Origin: Pyronema omphalodes
Taxonomy: Eukaryota > Ascomycota > Pezizomycetes > Pezizales > Pyronemataceae
Direction of reading: 5' to 3'
Assembly: GCA_024516155.1 (NCBI GenBank)
Contig: JAJJXM010000060.1
Location: 248,001 to 312,000, forward strand
Length of the DNA: 64,000 nt
Shown here: positions 23,372 through 36,175 of the stretch, piece after piece
Layout: each line of letters opens with the position of its first letter
How positions within the stretch are numbered: the first letter of the stretch is position 1
Made by a program: the position numbers and the translations under genes
The notes under the pieces: generated by a model
Databases searched by the model: none
Told to the model about the DNA's origin: nothing
What the model saw: the letters and a program-made list of their open reading frames with translations, nothing else

Positions 23372-24453
23372 GTGGTACGGCTGACTCGAGTCTGCGGCTG
23401 GAATTCAGGGTAATGGAATTGTGAATTGGACCCGCAGATGGAAAATGGCAAACGTGACGGCCTGATTCTAAATGCAATGGTTGGTAACAATTTTCCATTA
23501 GCAGTGAATCGCTAAGACACACATGCGGGTTTGAATGATGTAAACGTTACAACAACATACCTCATCACTCGTATGAGGCAGTGCCACTTTGGCCACGAAC
23601 TCCAGACATTTCGAAAGCATGGACTGCCAAATATTCCTACCCTTTCTATATCTAACCATGTCTTATACATATAAAATTTTATCAAATATACGTCGGTATG
23701 ACAAACAGTGACAACACATCCGATTCTCGAAATTCGTCCAGAAGAATCAGCGGGATGAATTTTAACAGCGATAAAGAATTCGCTGTACTGTTAGCGTCGC
23801 GCGTCTATTTAGTCGACTTATGGAGGTTCCAAACGCATCGTCTGATCTTTTCGCGGCTCGGGAGGGAATTCCTCTCGGTACCGTGGTATTGGGCCTGACA
23901 CTGACAGCGGTGCTAGCGCTGCAAATCCCTAGGCGATCGACGTAATACAGAAATCTTGGCGTAAGGTAAAAATGACGATGGAAATAACCGCGGATGGCCT
24001 TCTCGCCTCCAAGCCCTCGCCTTTGGAATCGTACGCCATGCTTTTTCCGTTCTAAGGAGAAACAGATTTGTAGGTTGAAGACGCCATGAATAATGTTCCG
24101 CTAACAGCTACCTCAAATATTTGCAAGACAGAAGGGAAAACAAAATAAATTCTTCAACATAAACATCCAAAAATATTGAAAGTAACTCCACACTTAAAAT
24201 CATCTGTAAGTAACATCACTTAAATACCCCATATCGCACCTTTCCAACAGTTACAAGTCCATATCTCAGATACGTCGCCACTGGAAGCATTCTAGCTTCG
24301 ATCGAATGTAGCCGAATTCATCATAGCCTTACATAGGAGCCAATAAATTCGCTTTAATATATCAGAGTCTTAATCATGTATCAAAAATAACCACACCGCC
24401 GTTTCAGTATCTTCGAGTAAAAACATTGCGTATGCATCGTCATAGCTCACCTA
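23372..24453. other. Intergenic, no supported gene
   Basis: About 1.1 kb between the small ORFs and the 3' end of the MFS gene. Only short, unsupported ORFs. Confidence 0.55.
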
Positions 24454-26616
24454 TCAAACCGTTACGCTACCAGTAATCACTTTCTCATTCGCTTTCTTCG
24501 CCGCAGCCTCCTTCCTAGTCGGCATCCTCCTCTTATGCTCCATAAACGCGCACACAAGAATCATTATGATAGCAGTCATGATTGGAAGGATGAAAGCCCT
24601 CGAAATGCTCTTTGCATAAGCCATGATTAGTCCCTTCAACAACACCGGATCGCCTCCAACAACGGCTGGGAGATTTCCGGCTCCAGCCATGATAACCATT
24701 TTAGGATTAATTCCGGGGACATATTTGGGAACAAATTTGAGGAGACCATTAGTAAAGAGGGACTGAGTAATTGCAATTGAGATAGCACCGCCAAGAAGCT
24801 GGAAAAAGACTGCGATGCCGTTACCAATTGGTTTATCGTCGTCCCTGGAAGAGTCAGACTAATCGTGGAGATTGCTATGGGGGTAACTTACGAAAGTACT
24901 GTTTGAACAACAGTAAATGGGATTTGAATTCCAAAACCTGTTCCTAGGCCAGCAATGACTTGGTATCCAACCCATTCAGTGGTTGGAGAGTCTGCGTTAA
25001 GAGTGTGAATGAAAACTGATCCAATAGCCGACACTATCCCACCGAGTATCATGAATGGTGTCTGATAAGTTAGCTTCATTGAACACTAGTGAAAATGGAT
25101 TACTTACGTAGTAACCGATATAGAGGATAACTCCGCCAGAAATAACTGCACCAACAGCGTTGAAAATAGCGTAGGGGATTCCTCGCACCCCACTCTCAGT
25201 AGGTGTTGCTCCCTGTATAGATTGAAAGTAAAAGGGGAGGTAAAAAGTATGCTACATCAGCAGTGTCAGTAGCTTTTCGTAAGGAAAAGTATTTCAGCTT
25301 ACCGTGTAAAGGACACAGGCCACGAAAAAACTGTATAAACAGGAGCCGAAAATTGACCTTTGACGAATGATTCTTGGCGGGACGGTAGCGTTTTCCCCAG
25401 CCCAAACCTGCAAGCCCATGAATGCGATAAACAAAAGACCGAATCCGCAAAGAAGACCGATGATGCGCGGGGAATCCCAGGCATACATATTGCCACCCCA
25501 CTGTAGAACCAGGAACAAGCAAGAGACACTGGAAAGGAGAACCACCGCACCAGGTAGGTCTAATTGACTAAGCTTTTGCCATGGCGTTAGGTTGGCGCCA
25601 CTCTTCTTAGACGAAGGCTGGAAGCAAAAGGACGAGGCACCAATTGTGAAAGCACCTATAGGAAGGTTACTGTACATACTATTAGTTGCGACCAAAAGCA
25701 TGAGAGGGTGTGATTGTGGTATACATCCTACAAATTACGTTAGCAAGCTGTCGGTAGGTTATCTTGGGGTGAGTTTTATTGAACCGAAACCACAGTTTTT
25801 AGCCCTTTTCACGCTGAGTTTCAAACTTGACTTACCAAAAACACCATCTCCAACCCAGGCTACTATCGGTAAAAACCCCGCCAAGAATCGGACCAAAACA
25901 GGTTGCCACTGCAAAAACAGAAGTAACAAGGGCGATAAACAAAGTCCTTTTGCTAAGTGGTATGCAGTCTCCAATAATTGCCAAGGCTCCCTGAAGAATC
26001 CCTGCAGATCCCAGTCCCTGAATGGCGCGGCCTGCATAACGGTCAGTGGGTATTCAACCGACAAAATTTGTGTCCTTTACCTGTAATGAAAGCCGAGGAG
26101 TTCTTAGCCACGGCACAGATAATTGAACCAACTGCGATCATTAGCATGGGCTTAAAAATGGGATTTAGGTTATTCACGCTCAAATATTAGTAATGTAGCG
26201 ATATAGGTCCACTTGATATCAAAATATTTGTATAGTTTTCCATAGATTGGCTGAAACGCAGTGCTGGTCAATAAGAATGCTGAGCCATACCAACCAACAT
26301 CTGCAAGTGACTTGAACTCTGTGGTAATAGCCGGTAGTGCAGTAGCTGCCACGCACGAAATATTAGCATCCTACAGAATATTCATATAGTGTTTGGTTTT
26401 CTTACCAATTATATTAGCGTCCAGAGCATATACCAAATTTCCCAAGCACACTCCGCCAATAATCAATGCAAGACGAAGTCTAGGTGGATAAGGAGTTCCA
26501 TCTGGACGGTAGAGTTCGTTGTTGAGTTCCGCTTTTGGTGAAACGTCAATACTGACACTCGAGGTCGGTGTTGATGAATTTATGTCCTCAGCTGATGCTG
26601 TCTCGGCTTTGTGCAT
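24454..26616 (-). CDS. DHA2-family MFS drug/toxin:H+ antiporter, nine exons
   Basis: Plasma- or vacuolar-membrane efflux pump of the 14-helix DHA2 class. Exons on the minus strand: 26616-26406, 26345-26178, 26131-26081, 26031-25836, 25727-25725, 25669-25303, 25251-25108, 25061-24892, 24844-24454. Introns are 46-108 bp, and the spliced length of 1,701 nt gives 566 residues in one frame. The joins restore family motifs: LDANIIATALPAIT (helix 1, motif D1), IFELGSIICAVAKNS, ITGRAIQGLGSAG (helix 4), GWRWCFWINLPIGAF (helices 5-6), FYLPFYFQSIQGATPTESG, and a C-terminal basic tail. The fifth exon is only 3 nt; without it the sequence would read WRWCFCNLPIG. Helix number and substrate are inferred from the family. 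There are no biosynthetic genes alongside to suggest a cargo. Confidence 0.92.
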
Positions 26617-28062
26617 TATTGAATATCGGAGGAATGATGATGAACCAAAGGAGTGAATGCAATTTTGTTCCGAGGATTGTGATAAGAGATGTCTTCGGAG
26701 TTTTAATGTTGTGATCTTCAAGTTATTTGGACAACTAGAGGGACCCAAAGAGAATGAAATGCCAGTCCGATTGTTGCTTTTTAATTGGAATTCTTTAAAA
26801 TGTATGGTCAGTGGCGGAGATAATGGTATTACTTCCTCGAGTAGTCTTGGTACGCGGCGGAGGTACCCTCTGACAAGCGGCCTAGGTACCTTCCCAGAAG
26901 CGATCCGGAAAAGCTATTACGCTTTCAAGTGTTCAGATATAGTCGGATTTAACCGAGTTATGGACGCATGCGCACACCCGTAGAGCTTGTTGTTGTATCA
27001 ATGAAAGATCTTCAGGTCCCAACTTTCGGTATCAACCGTTTCCGGATATCTCAACTATAACGTTAAAATTTGAGAGCGCTACCCCGCATAAAATGGGCCC
27101 TGGTATTTAAAGAATAATAACTCTCTGATTGGAACCTACGGCCAAGTGCTTTTTACCGATAAACGATTCTGGTTGGTTCGATTCACAGTATCCATTGATT
27201 AGCTTGAAAGGTTCTAATTTAAAATAAACTGGTTTTTTATACTCTTCCGAGCCTTACCAGATTATGCATGGCGTAAAGGTGACACATGAGGCTGCTGTAA
27301 ATTCATTCCACGACACCCTGTAATACTGTGCTATCATTTCTTATTGTCCATTGCAGTTCTTTTCTTTCTCAAGCTATTGAAATTCAAAACATTAGTCAGT
27401 TGACAAGGCCGCTCGGTAGCTAAAGAGGCTCTTAAGAAGGCGTAGACGGGGCGCCATGGCGTTTCGGCTCTTGAATCTGACTGTGTTTTCATCGTGATCG
27501 ATTGTGCGATACCTTTCAAAGTGCTGTTTCGAACCAACATCCGGGACGCATATATGACCGCCAGGTGACTAGATGCATAGTAGATTCCGGTTAAGGAGTG
27601 CGATGCACAGCTATTACAGGGTACCAGAAGTGCATCATAGTATTCAATGGAATTCCGATTAAAGTGTTTGGTGTACGTAGGTGTTTTGAGAGATTAACAG
27701 TCTGAATCCTGATTTTGAACAAAATTTGCCATGACGGCATTTGGATAGGTGGGTGAAACTCGGGAGATGACGACTCAAGGCAGATCGATAGCATCTTTAA
27801 TTATGAGGAAATAGTGGTTATGAATAAAATAAACCATACAGGCGGCGTCAGGCCTGGTAATCAAATGGTGGTACACACCCGGAAATTGTACTACTCCATT
27901 AGTACGATTGAAGAACCATGATTCTGATCCATCTCCTAAGAGTCAGAATTCGACTAGCAAGGGTTTTACAGAGTGACTGAGGTCTGTGATCGGTAAAGAT
28001 AAGCATCAAGCGATTTTTGTGTTGTTGAACATACTTTATCTCCCAGATGACCGTACGCCATT

Positions 28063-28186
28063 AGAGATGCACACGAGACAAGAGCTCGAGCTTTAAGCTC
28101 GAGACCGGGAGAGACTGGATCTCAATGAGACGAGGTATCTCAATTCCAATGTTTTTATCGTCTCGTCTCGTCTCTCATGCATCCCT
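28063..28186. repeat. Small inverted-repeat element with internal palindrome
   Basis: The ends resemble each other in inverted orientation (GATGCA..CGAGAC on the left; GATGCATGAGAGACGAGAC when the right is reversed). Inside is the palindrome CTCGAGCTTTAAGCTCGAG (28085-28103). Possibly a degraded MITE. Confidence 0.4.
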
Positions 28187-28610
28187 ATGAGCCACAGACA
28201 TGCAAACACAGGGTTAATGGAGACTAGGAGGTAACACACTAAGATGGTGTGCAACTCCTAATGGTGGACTCTGCTGGATCACGTATTAATCCTCAGTTCC
28301 AGTAAGGGAAATGGCCTGCGAAGAAATTCTCAGTAACTCAAAACGCTTTCTTTGCGTCTCCGCGAAATTGGCGATGTAAATCTATGTATGCATTTTAACC
28401 GGTGCTCTTGCGATCACTCGATATGAAGAAAGCTTGTTATATCCCAACTTTTCCCTTATAATATCTGTTAGTCCAATAAAACGTGCTTTACATCCTGGTG
28501 TAATCTACCGCCCTCCGGAGGATACATATGCGTGCGTTTAAAATTAGTGCGTTGGCTGGCATAACTATCTTAATGGTGAATATTCCTGTCACGTACACTG
28601 TGTTGTATAT

Positions 28611-28870
28611 TGGCGCCCAGCGTGTTGTAATAACGTAACATAACGTCAATTTACGGTATATCGATTAACTTGACAGTATCGCGATTGCCAAGCTGCAAGA
28701 TCCCTAGGGCTGCTCAGACGCCAAGACATTGGTATCAGGGGTTTAATTGGGCGCCTAGCGTGATACAGTAATGTAACATAACTAAACCTAGCGTAAGTTA
28801 TGGTGTCATGGTCAACTTCAAGTTGCCGTGAATGCCAAGTCATGGATCATACAGGTGCCAAGCCGCTGAA
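28611..28870. repeat. Two diverged ~138-bp direct repeats
   Basis: Unit 1 begins GGCGCCCAGCGTG at about 28612 and unit 2 begins GGCGCCTAGCGTG at 28750. Both continue with GTAACATAAC, a ..TTAACTTGACAG / TCAACTTCAAG.. block and TTGCCAAGC/ATGCCAAGT in the same order, with many substitutions. Confidence 0.6.
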
Positions 28871-30861
28871 ATACTAACATTAAGTGACAGATAGGGATAT
28901 GGTGCTCCAGCCCGCGCCTCGCAGGTTTCCCAGGGGCATCCAGGGTAATCACGTGGTAACGTTATCTGAAACTTTGTATGTAACGTTACATGCCAAAATG
29001 TTACAGTTCAGCTTTACCGTATTGTGCCTAAATTTACGGTAGTGTACCAACGTCCCTACTACGTTACTAGATTGAATTGGCTCTCAGTTGATGCGCAAAT
29101 ACTCGACTATGTCGACGCTGGAAGGCAAGCAGCACAATTTAGCGTTATCCGAGGTCTCATTGAAGAAAATCATATAATTGTTTCAATGGAAAATTGTCAT
29201 AATACAAAATTCAGAGTCTAAGGCTGTTATTCGTGGAATACCACATCACTTGTAGGATACGCTGCGTAGAAAGTAGCGCAGGAAGGAGGAAATTTCTTGC
29301 TAGGTAAACCGTAAGTTAGTCAAATTTTACCCCATGGAGAGATTCTGGCAATATTTAAATCTTCGCTAAGCTGCTAAAAGGCCTGTATTAATCTCCAGTA
29401 ATACCACCATACCTTCATTATTCACCAGTATCGCTACCCCACCGGAGACAACATCATAATTTTCTCCTTCCCCCCGTTTTACGTGGTTATTGATTTGTTG
29501 TTGCATTCTTGTTTACTCTTGACACTCACGATGTAGACAATTTTCTCGGCACACCCCGAGACTATCGAGCTACAAAATAGATCTCGTGTCTGACCAATGA
29601 GACAATGTTGAAGGTTTATTCTTTCTAACTAGGTATCACGGGGAAAGATCTACTTGACGGTCTGCAAGTTACCGGCTGTGCGCCTTAAACGAATATAAGT
29701 CTGGAATTGACCTAAAGTATTTAGTCACGTGATATATATATCTAACAGTTGTAGCAGTCTTATAGTTTCCCCTTGCTGTAAATTTTGTGGAGGAATGCAA
29801 AAGCATTAACGCTTCTACTTTCAATGTTTGATTCACGTGGAAAGTACTTGGGGTGCGATCAGAGATCCGCGAACAGTACACTATTGACAACTAACTACAT
29901 TGTGACCGTCGCAACCAGTCGAAATAGTTTTAGTCAATTATTCATATTCCAATTTTAATTATTCATATGACGTCAATAATGACTACCAGGCAAGAACTGT
30001 TTAGTAAATATTTTACAATCGCAGGTACATAGTGCATTATTCAGGTACCCCAAACGCACCCTTAGTACCTATTACATGAGTACGTAGTGAAAACAGAGGC
30101 TCTAAATCTCGGCCGACAATTTTCATTTTACGCACTCAGTACTTTCAAGCCTTGAGCCTTAACACTTGCGATGAATATAGCAAGTTAGTGGCGACAGTTT
30201 TGAATTCATTGCCACGTGATCAGAGTCCATAGTTGGTAAACAAGACTTTATCCTTATAGAAACAAATGATTTACCTATTCGGCTGACCAACAAAAAGGGC
30301 CTCATTTATGTAAAAAGTAACTTAAGTTTGAGCAGTGCAGAATGTCCTCAGTTTTTGAACCATGGGTTTGCCTCTATGTCTGTAATTGACAGAAAACGAA
30401 AGGCAGTACAAGATACCTTGCAGAATTAACTACCTGATGATGAGAGAATGACTGTGATTTAAAATTTAGGAAAGTAGATTGCGGCCATGAATATCCAGAT
30501 ATTGGTCTTCGAGAACTTGACCTGAATCACTAGAATGAGTATATTGAGGAGAAGATTGTCTTTCTGAACCATGGCCCCATATGTGATATTACTGATGTTT
30601 AATCGCTATATTTGGTTCTTCTATCTCATAATATTACAAATATAACTTGCTAGGCTTACCGTGAACTTACAGTCATACTCATGATGTCATTTCATAGAAA
30701 CATTTAAGCTTGGTACGAGTGATCATTTGTGATACGGACGCTGGAACGGGTAGGACGGCGGAGTGTACGCTCCACCCTTCTCAGAATTACAAGCGCATGA
30801 CCGTATAAGTCTCTAATATTACACATGTTTTTATGTACATATTCACAAAGCAATGATCCAG

Positions 30862-31064
30862 TGGAGGACTTCCCACCGCTCTATAGCAACGGACGGGAGG
30901 TCCTATTTTACCACAAAAAAATATTTTCTATAGAACACGAATGGAGCACTCGGATAGACAGGGGGGTAGTTGCCCCCCTATCTATTCAGATTTTTTATTG
31001 CTATTGAATAGGTAAAGTTGAGGTTGTTCTATCCACCCCGAATAGAGCGATGGGAAGTCCTCCA
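30862..31064. mobile_element. 203-bp MITE-like element, copy 1
   Basis: Terminal inverted repeats TGGAGGACTTCCCA[C/T]CGCTCTAT at both ends, non-coding AT-rich interior. The whole reverse complement aligns with 49877-50073, so this is a two-copy family, not a chance palindrome. No clear target-site duplication was recognised. Confidence 0.75.
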
Positions 31065-33025
31065 GTGTGGTCCCCTGCATACTGCTTGTTGCCCTAAAGC
31101 GGCGTCCACGCAGGTTTCTCTGTATGGCCCTTAGATCTTTGGTTAATTTTGGGTCATGATCTGTTATATCCTGCTGCTTTTCCCAGAGCAAGATCTGCTG
31201 TGAACACTCGGTAGCCTCGTACAGTGAAATGTTGGGCTCTGGGGCGCGCTTGCTCATCCTCTTTTTCAGAATCGCTCTCCATCAAGGGAACCTCCTGATG
31301 ATTAGCAATAGGGTGCACCTGATCGTGTTATAGATCATGTTTCTCTAGGGCTTTTTCATGGTGCTGCTCGGCCGTATCTTCAGACGTACCTGTGCATAAC
31401 AATCCCATACACATTTTCACGTTTTCTCAAGATATTCTTCTTGTAAAATGACAGTCGTTATTTCCCATGCAAAGTAGTCGGAGCTGCGGTTATGGATCTT
31501 TATACAGAGGATGTTTTTATACAGGCGATCGTTATAGAGATAGTTTACTATTCCATGATATCACTCGACTCTTTTACATTTTAACATCACGTTATTACTA
31601 TTCATCAAATATTATGTATAATAAATGACTACTTGATTTGGATCAACCATTAAAAAGTCTGTTTATGGAAATCTCTAATGTTGTATATACTTCCTGGACA
31701 ACACATCAACACAAGCATTGCAATGCAGGTTGCGTTCACTGCTAAGCTAAATGTGTCGGCGGCAAATAGATCAAGGTTAAATCAGATGGCGTAGCAATGC
31801 AGGGTCTGACGTGCATCTTGCAGATGGTCGATCCCTTGCAGTATTCCTCAAGTTTTTCGAACTGACACGAATACATTCTTGATAGTACATGCCATTCCTA
31901 CAATTTTACTATCGCGGATTCAATTTTTCTGAATCAAAATACGTGTGATTGCATACAAGCGATGTTTACCTTAAAATGACGCGAACACTGTGTTACGCTT
32001 GTGTCATCTTGCTGCAGCGGAATAACCATTACGGTCATTCATAGGTGAGAAACAATGACTATACATGAATTTCTGGTAATGAAGATGTTTAACATGCAGT
32101 ACGACGAAATGGAAGGAATCACAGAATAGAAGACAAACGCAGGAATATTTCCATCGGGCGAACCAGCAGAAAGAATAATAAAATTCTATAAGGGTATCTG
32201 CATTACTTCTCGTAGGACTTGGAAAGGTTTCTATACAAGTTTACAGGGATGTTGTGATAATTTTTCTCTCGGACTGCATGTCAATTCAGAGTCGGACGGC
32301 CTGCCTAGACAATTCACTTCTAGATGTCCGAATCGTTGGCTGTTATGCGTTTAGTGTCAGCAGGTATCTTTCTTAGCGTTAAAGAGAATGAGTATGTAGT
32401 GTTTGTTGTGATGCCGAGGCGCTGAGAGCTGGATGTAAACGAATGAAGTTAGTGACAACAGCCAAGCTTCGTCCGTTCGTGCCAACTCGCCAACAGCAGA
32501 AACATATAAGATCGATTTAAAATGTGTGCATATAACGATAAATCTCGCTATTTACACGCCCGAGTGATATTCCCACATTCCATACTTTTGTGCTGCATCT
32601 AGAAGTTTCAAGCTATTGGAAGGCTTTCCGATCTAAACCATAATTTTAACTTCTAGATCTGGTAATAAACTCTTCCCCATCCTATGGGAGGTCAGCCGAT
32701 ATGATCCCATTAATCGGGTTGTGCACGAGTTACAGTGCATAGTTACAATGTGAACACCAGTCGATCTTAACGCGTTAAAACTGGGATTATAAATGGCTCA
32801 AGATCGTCAGGTAACAAAGTAGGCAGCACCTTGGTTCAGCCATCAGCTGTCAGGCATGCCAGAAATAGGTGAAAATCCGAGAGCATCTGGGCACATGGAA
32901 ACATCAAAAGGCTCCCAGACAAGAAATTTCACTTATGCACCGCACGTTCATCTTACCGCACTTGCCCTGCCACTTCATAAAACCTGAGATTTGATATCAT
33001 GACCATTCACCTCAGTGCTCACCAG
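31065..33025. other. Gene-poor region
   Basis: No supported coding region, RNA gene or repeat seen over about 2 kb. Confidence 0.6.
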
Positions 33026-33069
33026 TACTCGTGCCAAGGTGGTGCATTAGCGCCACCTTGGCACGAGTA
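33026..33069. mobile_element. 44-bp TA-flanked palindrome (CTCGTGCC family)
   Basis: TACTCGTGCCAAGGTGG and its exact inverted copy surround a short centre (tgcattagcg). TA flanks CTCGTGCC...GGCACGAG at 33026 and 33068. The interior (CAAGGTGG) differs from the copy at 6105, so this is a distinct subfamily. Confidence 0.7.
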
Positions 33070-33843
33070 GTTACAAGCTGTCAAATGTATCAGATATCTT
33101 GTTGTCAAACGTCACTGATGAAATTTATATGACATGACTTGTCATATACTGCTAGAGGTAGCTTTCCGTTGATTGTCTCTAGGTAGCCATGGGCCGCCTA
33201 CTTTAACATGTGGAAAGAGCTAAATGAAACATTTAAATGTACGCACGATATCTGCAACTTCTCCTCATTAACATAGCGTTTGTGGTCGTATGATTAGATT
33301 ATAATTTGGCCGGATAAGTATTTCAGTATGAAATCGTTGAACATTACTAAAAACAATAAGTATACCATATCCTAGCTCTATTTTTGCCCAACGTGATGCT
33401 AATTTCTTCAAATCTTAGCAAGAGTGAAACTTCAGGGCTCCAAATTATGGTATTACCAAGGGTTAAACCCTTCAAACCAATTCTATACTTTCAACATACA
33501 GATAATCAGTTGTCTATCAATTTGCGATATTTTCGAACAATAATCAATTCTGAAGGTATTAATCGTGAGAGAAAAAAAAACTTGGCCAAATCTATCGTCT
33601 CTTTTGCAAATCCTCAACAAACTGTCAAAGACGTATGAGCCGACCCTGATGAAACAAAAAGTTATTCGGGAAACGGCCATATCCAGAGCCCCAACTGGTT
33701 ACATTTACTAACCACGTAGCCACTGACGGCATGATGATAAATGCATGGAATAAGAACGTATTCATTGTTTACTCATCAGAGGCTCCATAAAATGCTGACA
33801 GTAATTCAGATTAATAAAGATTGGAAGAGAAAAAACGTTCAAA

Positions 33844-33857
33844 TTAGGGTTAGGGTT
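33844..33857 (+). repeat. Telomere-like TTAGGG repeat
   Basis: TTAGGGTTAGGGTT, a little over two units of the fungal telomere repeat, inside the window. See 36161 for an oppositely oriented copy. Confidence 0.6.
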
Positions 33858-36160
33858 GTTCATTTGAAGCCAGACACTGAAGTGAGACATGCTAGCCATG
33901 AATGAGACGGCAAAGCATGATTAAATTTTGTCCTACGATGCATGTATTCTTTTTCAGAAGTAGATACATAAAATCCACAGCTCACATACTACTGAAACAC
34001 ATCCATATGGTTGCAGCCCTTGTTTCCAGGGGTGCAACCATGTACGCTTCCCCTAAGAGCCGCGTGATACATATATGCACCCCGCGTGAACGGTGCGCAG
34101 TGAAAGTGCGGGGCACGACATTTTGTTTATTTTGTTCATCAGAGAATATCATGCGCTGTTTCAGAAAATGCGGTATTTAAACGAATTTCAGCTACCTCAC
34201 AGCTACATGGCTATATATGTGCGCAGCTCACCGACATTCAGGTATTTTTTGATTCAGCTGGCAGCCTAGTTCGATGCCGATGATCGTGGAATTTGCGTCC
34301 GAGTTCGCGAGGTATGTGTGACTTTCCATATTGTGTTATACTTGCATTGCACCAGCGCCCTAATTATTACACTCGCATCGTAGCCAGTGTTTGGTAAAGG
34401 TTACTGAAGTGCGGTAGCATAAGTACTTTACTCAGGTTTGCAGGTTCACCAAAATCCTTAATTCTGGATAGCCGCCGCGTGACACGCGCTACCGGCTAGT
34501 ATAGGGTTAAAGTTGATCTGCGCTGGCAGTTTACGAACATCAGGTCTTGTTTTCTCATCAGAAAATCCCCAGTGACAGAATGCGTTAGACGCTTAGTCTC
34601 GACACGAATGGCATCATTTACAATTCTAGTCATCTATATCACTTTTTTTATTGACTTTTCTTTCAAAACAGCTATAACTAGCCCTCCGCGAGTGATGTAC
34701 GGCGTCGGAAAGTTTTGTACGTTATTCATCTGGAAAGCATACCTTTAGAAGTACCGGTGAGAAATTGATGTAGAGGATAGTCTATGAAAATTCCCAAACT
34801 GTTGTCATTTACATGCAGCTTCTATCTTCAGATATCTTCGCAGATGGTGCGTACAACGAACAGCAAAATAATTTCCTTCTCCGCAAACGATAGATATGCA
34901 AATTAAGTTGAAGTAAGACCCTTTTTTAGAACGGTCTAATGAAAACGTGACCGAGAACTGCAAGACATAAGTATGGTCATCATCCTTAACTTCGCTACTA
35001 TCCGAGCCTTGCAGTCCTTCACTGCAGTCTGCAGGTCGTCCGTGAGTGGCAGAATTGCGCTATGCGATTGACTTCAATGCACAAGTCGAAAAGTCTTACC
35101 ATCGATACGTAGAATGGAGATGGGTTAATAGTATGTAACGATGCGCATGTCGAAACTATTTACTGACCCCTGCGTCTGGTACATTTGGGATGCACGAGTA
35201 TTTTCATGAATTGCCGAAGGTGCCAATCGAAGATATAACCCCGCGTTAAACGTAAAGACCTCGGTAGAGTCGGTATATGGGGATCAAGTACCTGTAGTCG
35301 TATTTTGAATTGAAGGGTTCCCTACTATCTCGTAAAACAAGATGGCTTTATCTAGAACAGGCATGGACGCACTGAACAGTGCCCAATATTTGCTATTTGA
35401 CTCCGATAATGATGGATATTAAGAGAGAATTTGCGTACTAAAATGGCTAGACTTGAATGTTTCCATGTGAAAACTCCTGTGCCATAGTAGCCAGATGCCA
35501 CTCCATGCACTTCCGGCTATCAGATACTTGGAGTGATTCGATCCGCCACTCATATGAAAGCATTAGCCACTATCTGGCCGGAAACGACGATAGCGAGCAA
35601 AAAAAAAAAAACGGGTACACTTCACCGGCACGAACGAAGCCGTTCAGATCCCACCTAGTTACCTGGCATCGACCAGCAATATATCCTACTAGAACATACG
35701 GACAGCGTAATATCACATACCGTCCATCATTTTTCTCTAGATACCATGACAAATCAGATGATTTCATTGATTCGTGCAGGAACCGTTTCTGCCGTATCTA
35801 GCGGTTTAATTTCGCGTTCGGGTGTTGTTCTAGGGTTATGTTGGTCGAAAACAGCTTGAATACGAAAGTTGACCGCATCCTTTGGCTCAAGAAAACGATT
35901 TAGCGGGGTAGTATAAATATGAAGCCACCCCCTCATCAATTCCACAGTGCAACATTACGTCTCATAGATCGGTGGACCTTGGACTTTGCCGGATTTTGCG
36001 GCGATTCGGCACCAGGACTCCTTTACCAATACGACAGGATATAAGAACAGTATCTATCCATGCGGAGACTTAATTCTAAATATCATTAGCCACATTCACC
36101 TTGCGAAACCTGATCATATATCAACGGTACGTACCTTCATCGGACCTCTTCTGATCATTT

Positions 36161-36175
36161 ACCCTAACCCTAACC
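36161..36175 (-). repeat. Telomere-like CCCTAA repeat
   Basis: ACCCTAACCCTAACC, oriented opposite to the copy at 33844 and 2.3 kb away. Two units only, so chance is possible. Confidence 0.6.

Larger units (their letters stand above)
26617..30861. other. Gene-poor region
   Basis: No coding region could be supported over about 4.2 kb; ORFs are all under about 70 codons apart from shadows. It contains a diverged ~138-bp direct repeat (28611-28870) and a small inverted-repeat element (about 28063-28186), both listed separately. The left edge holds the promoter of the MFS gene. Confidence 0.65.
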
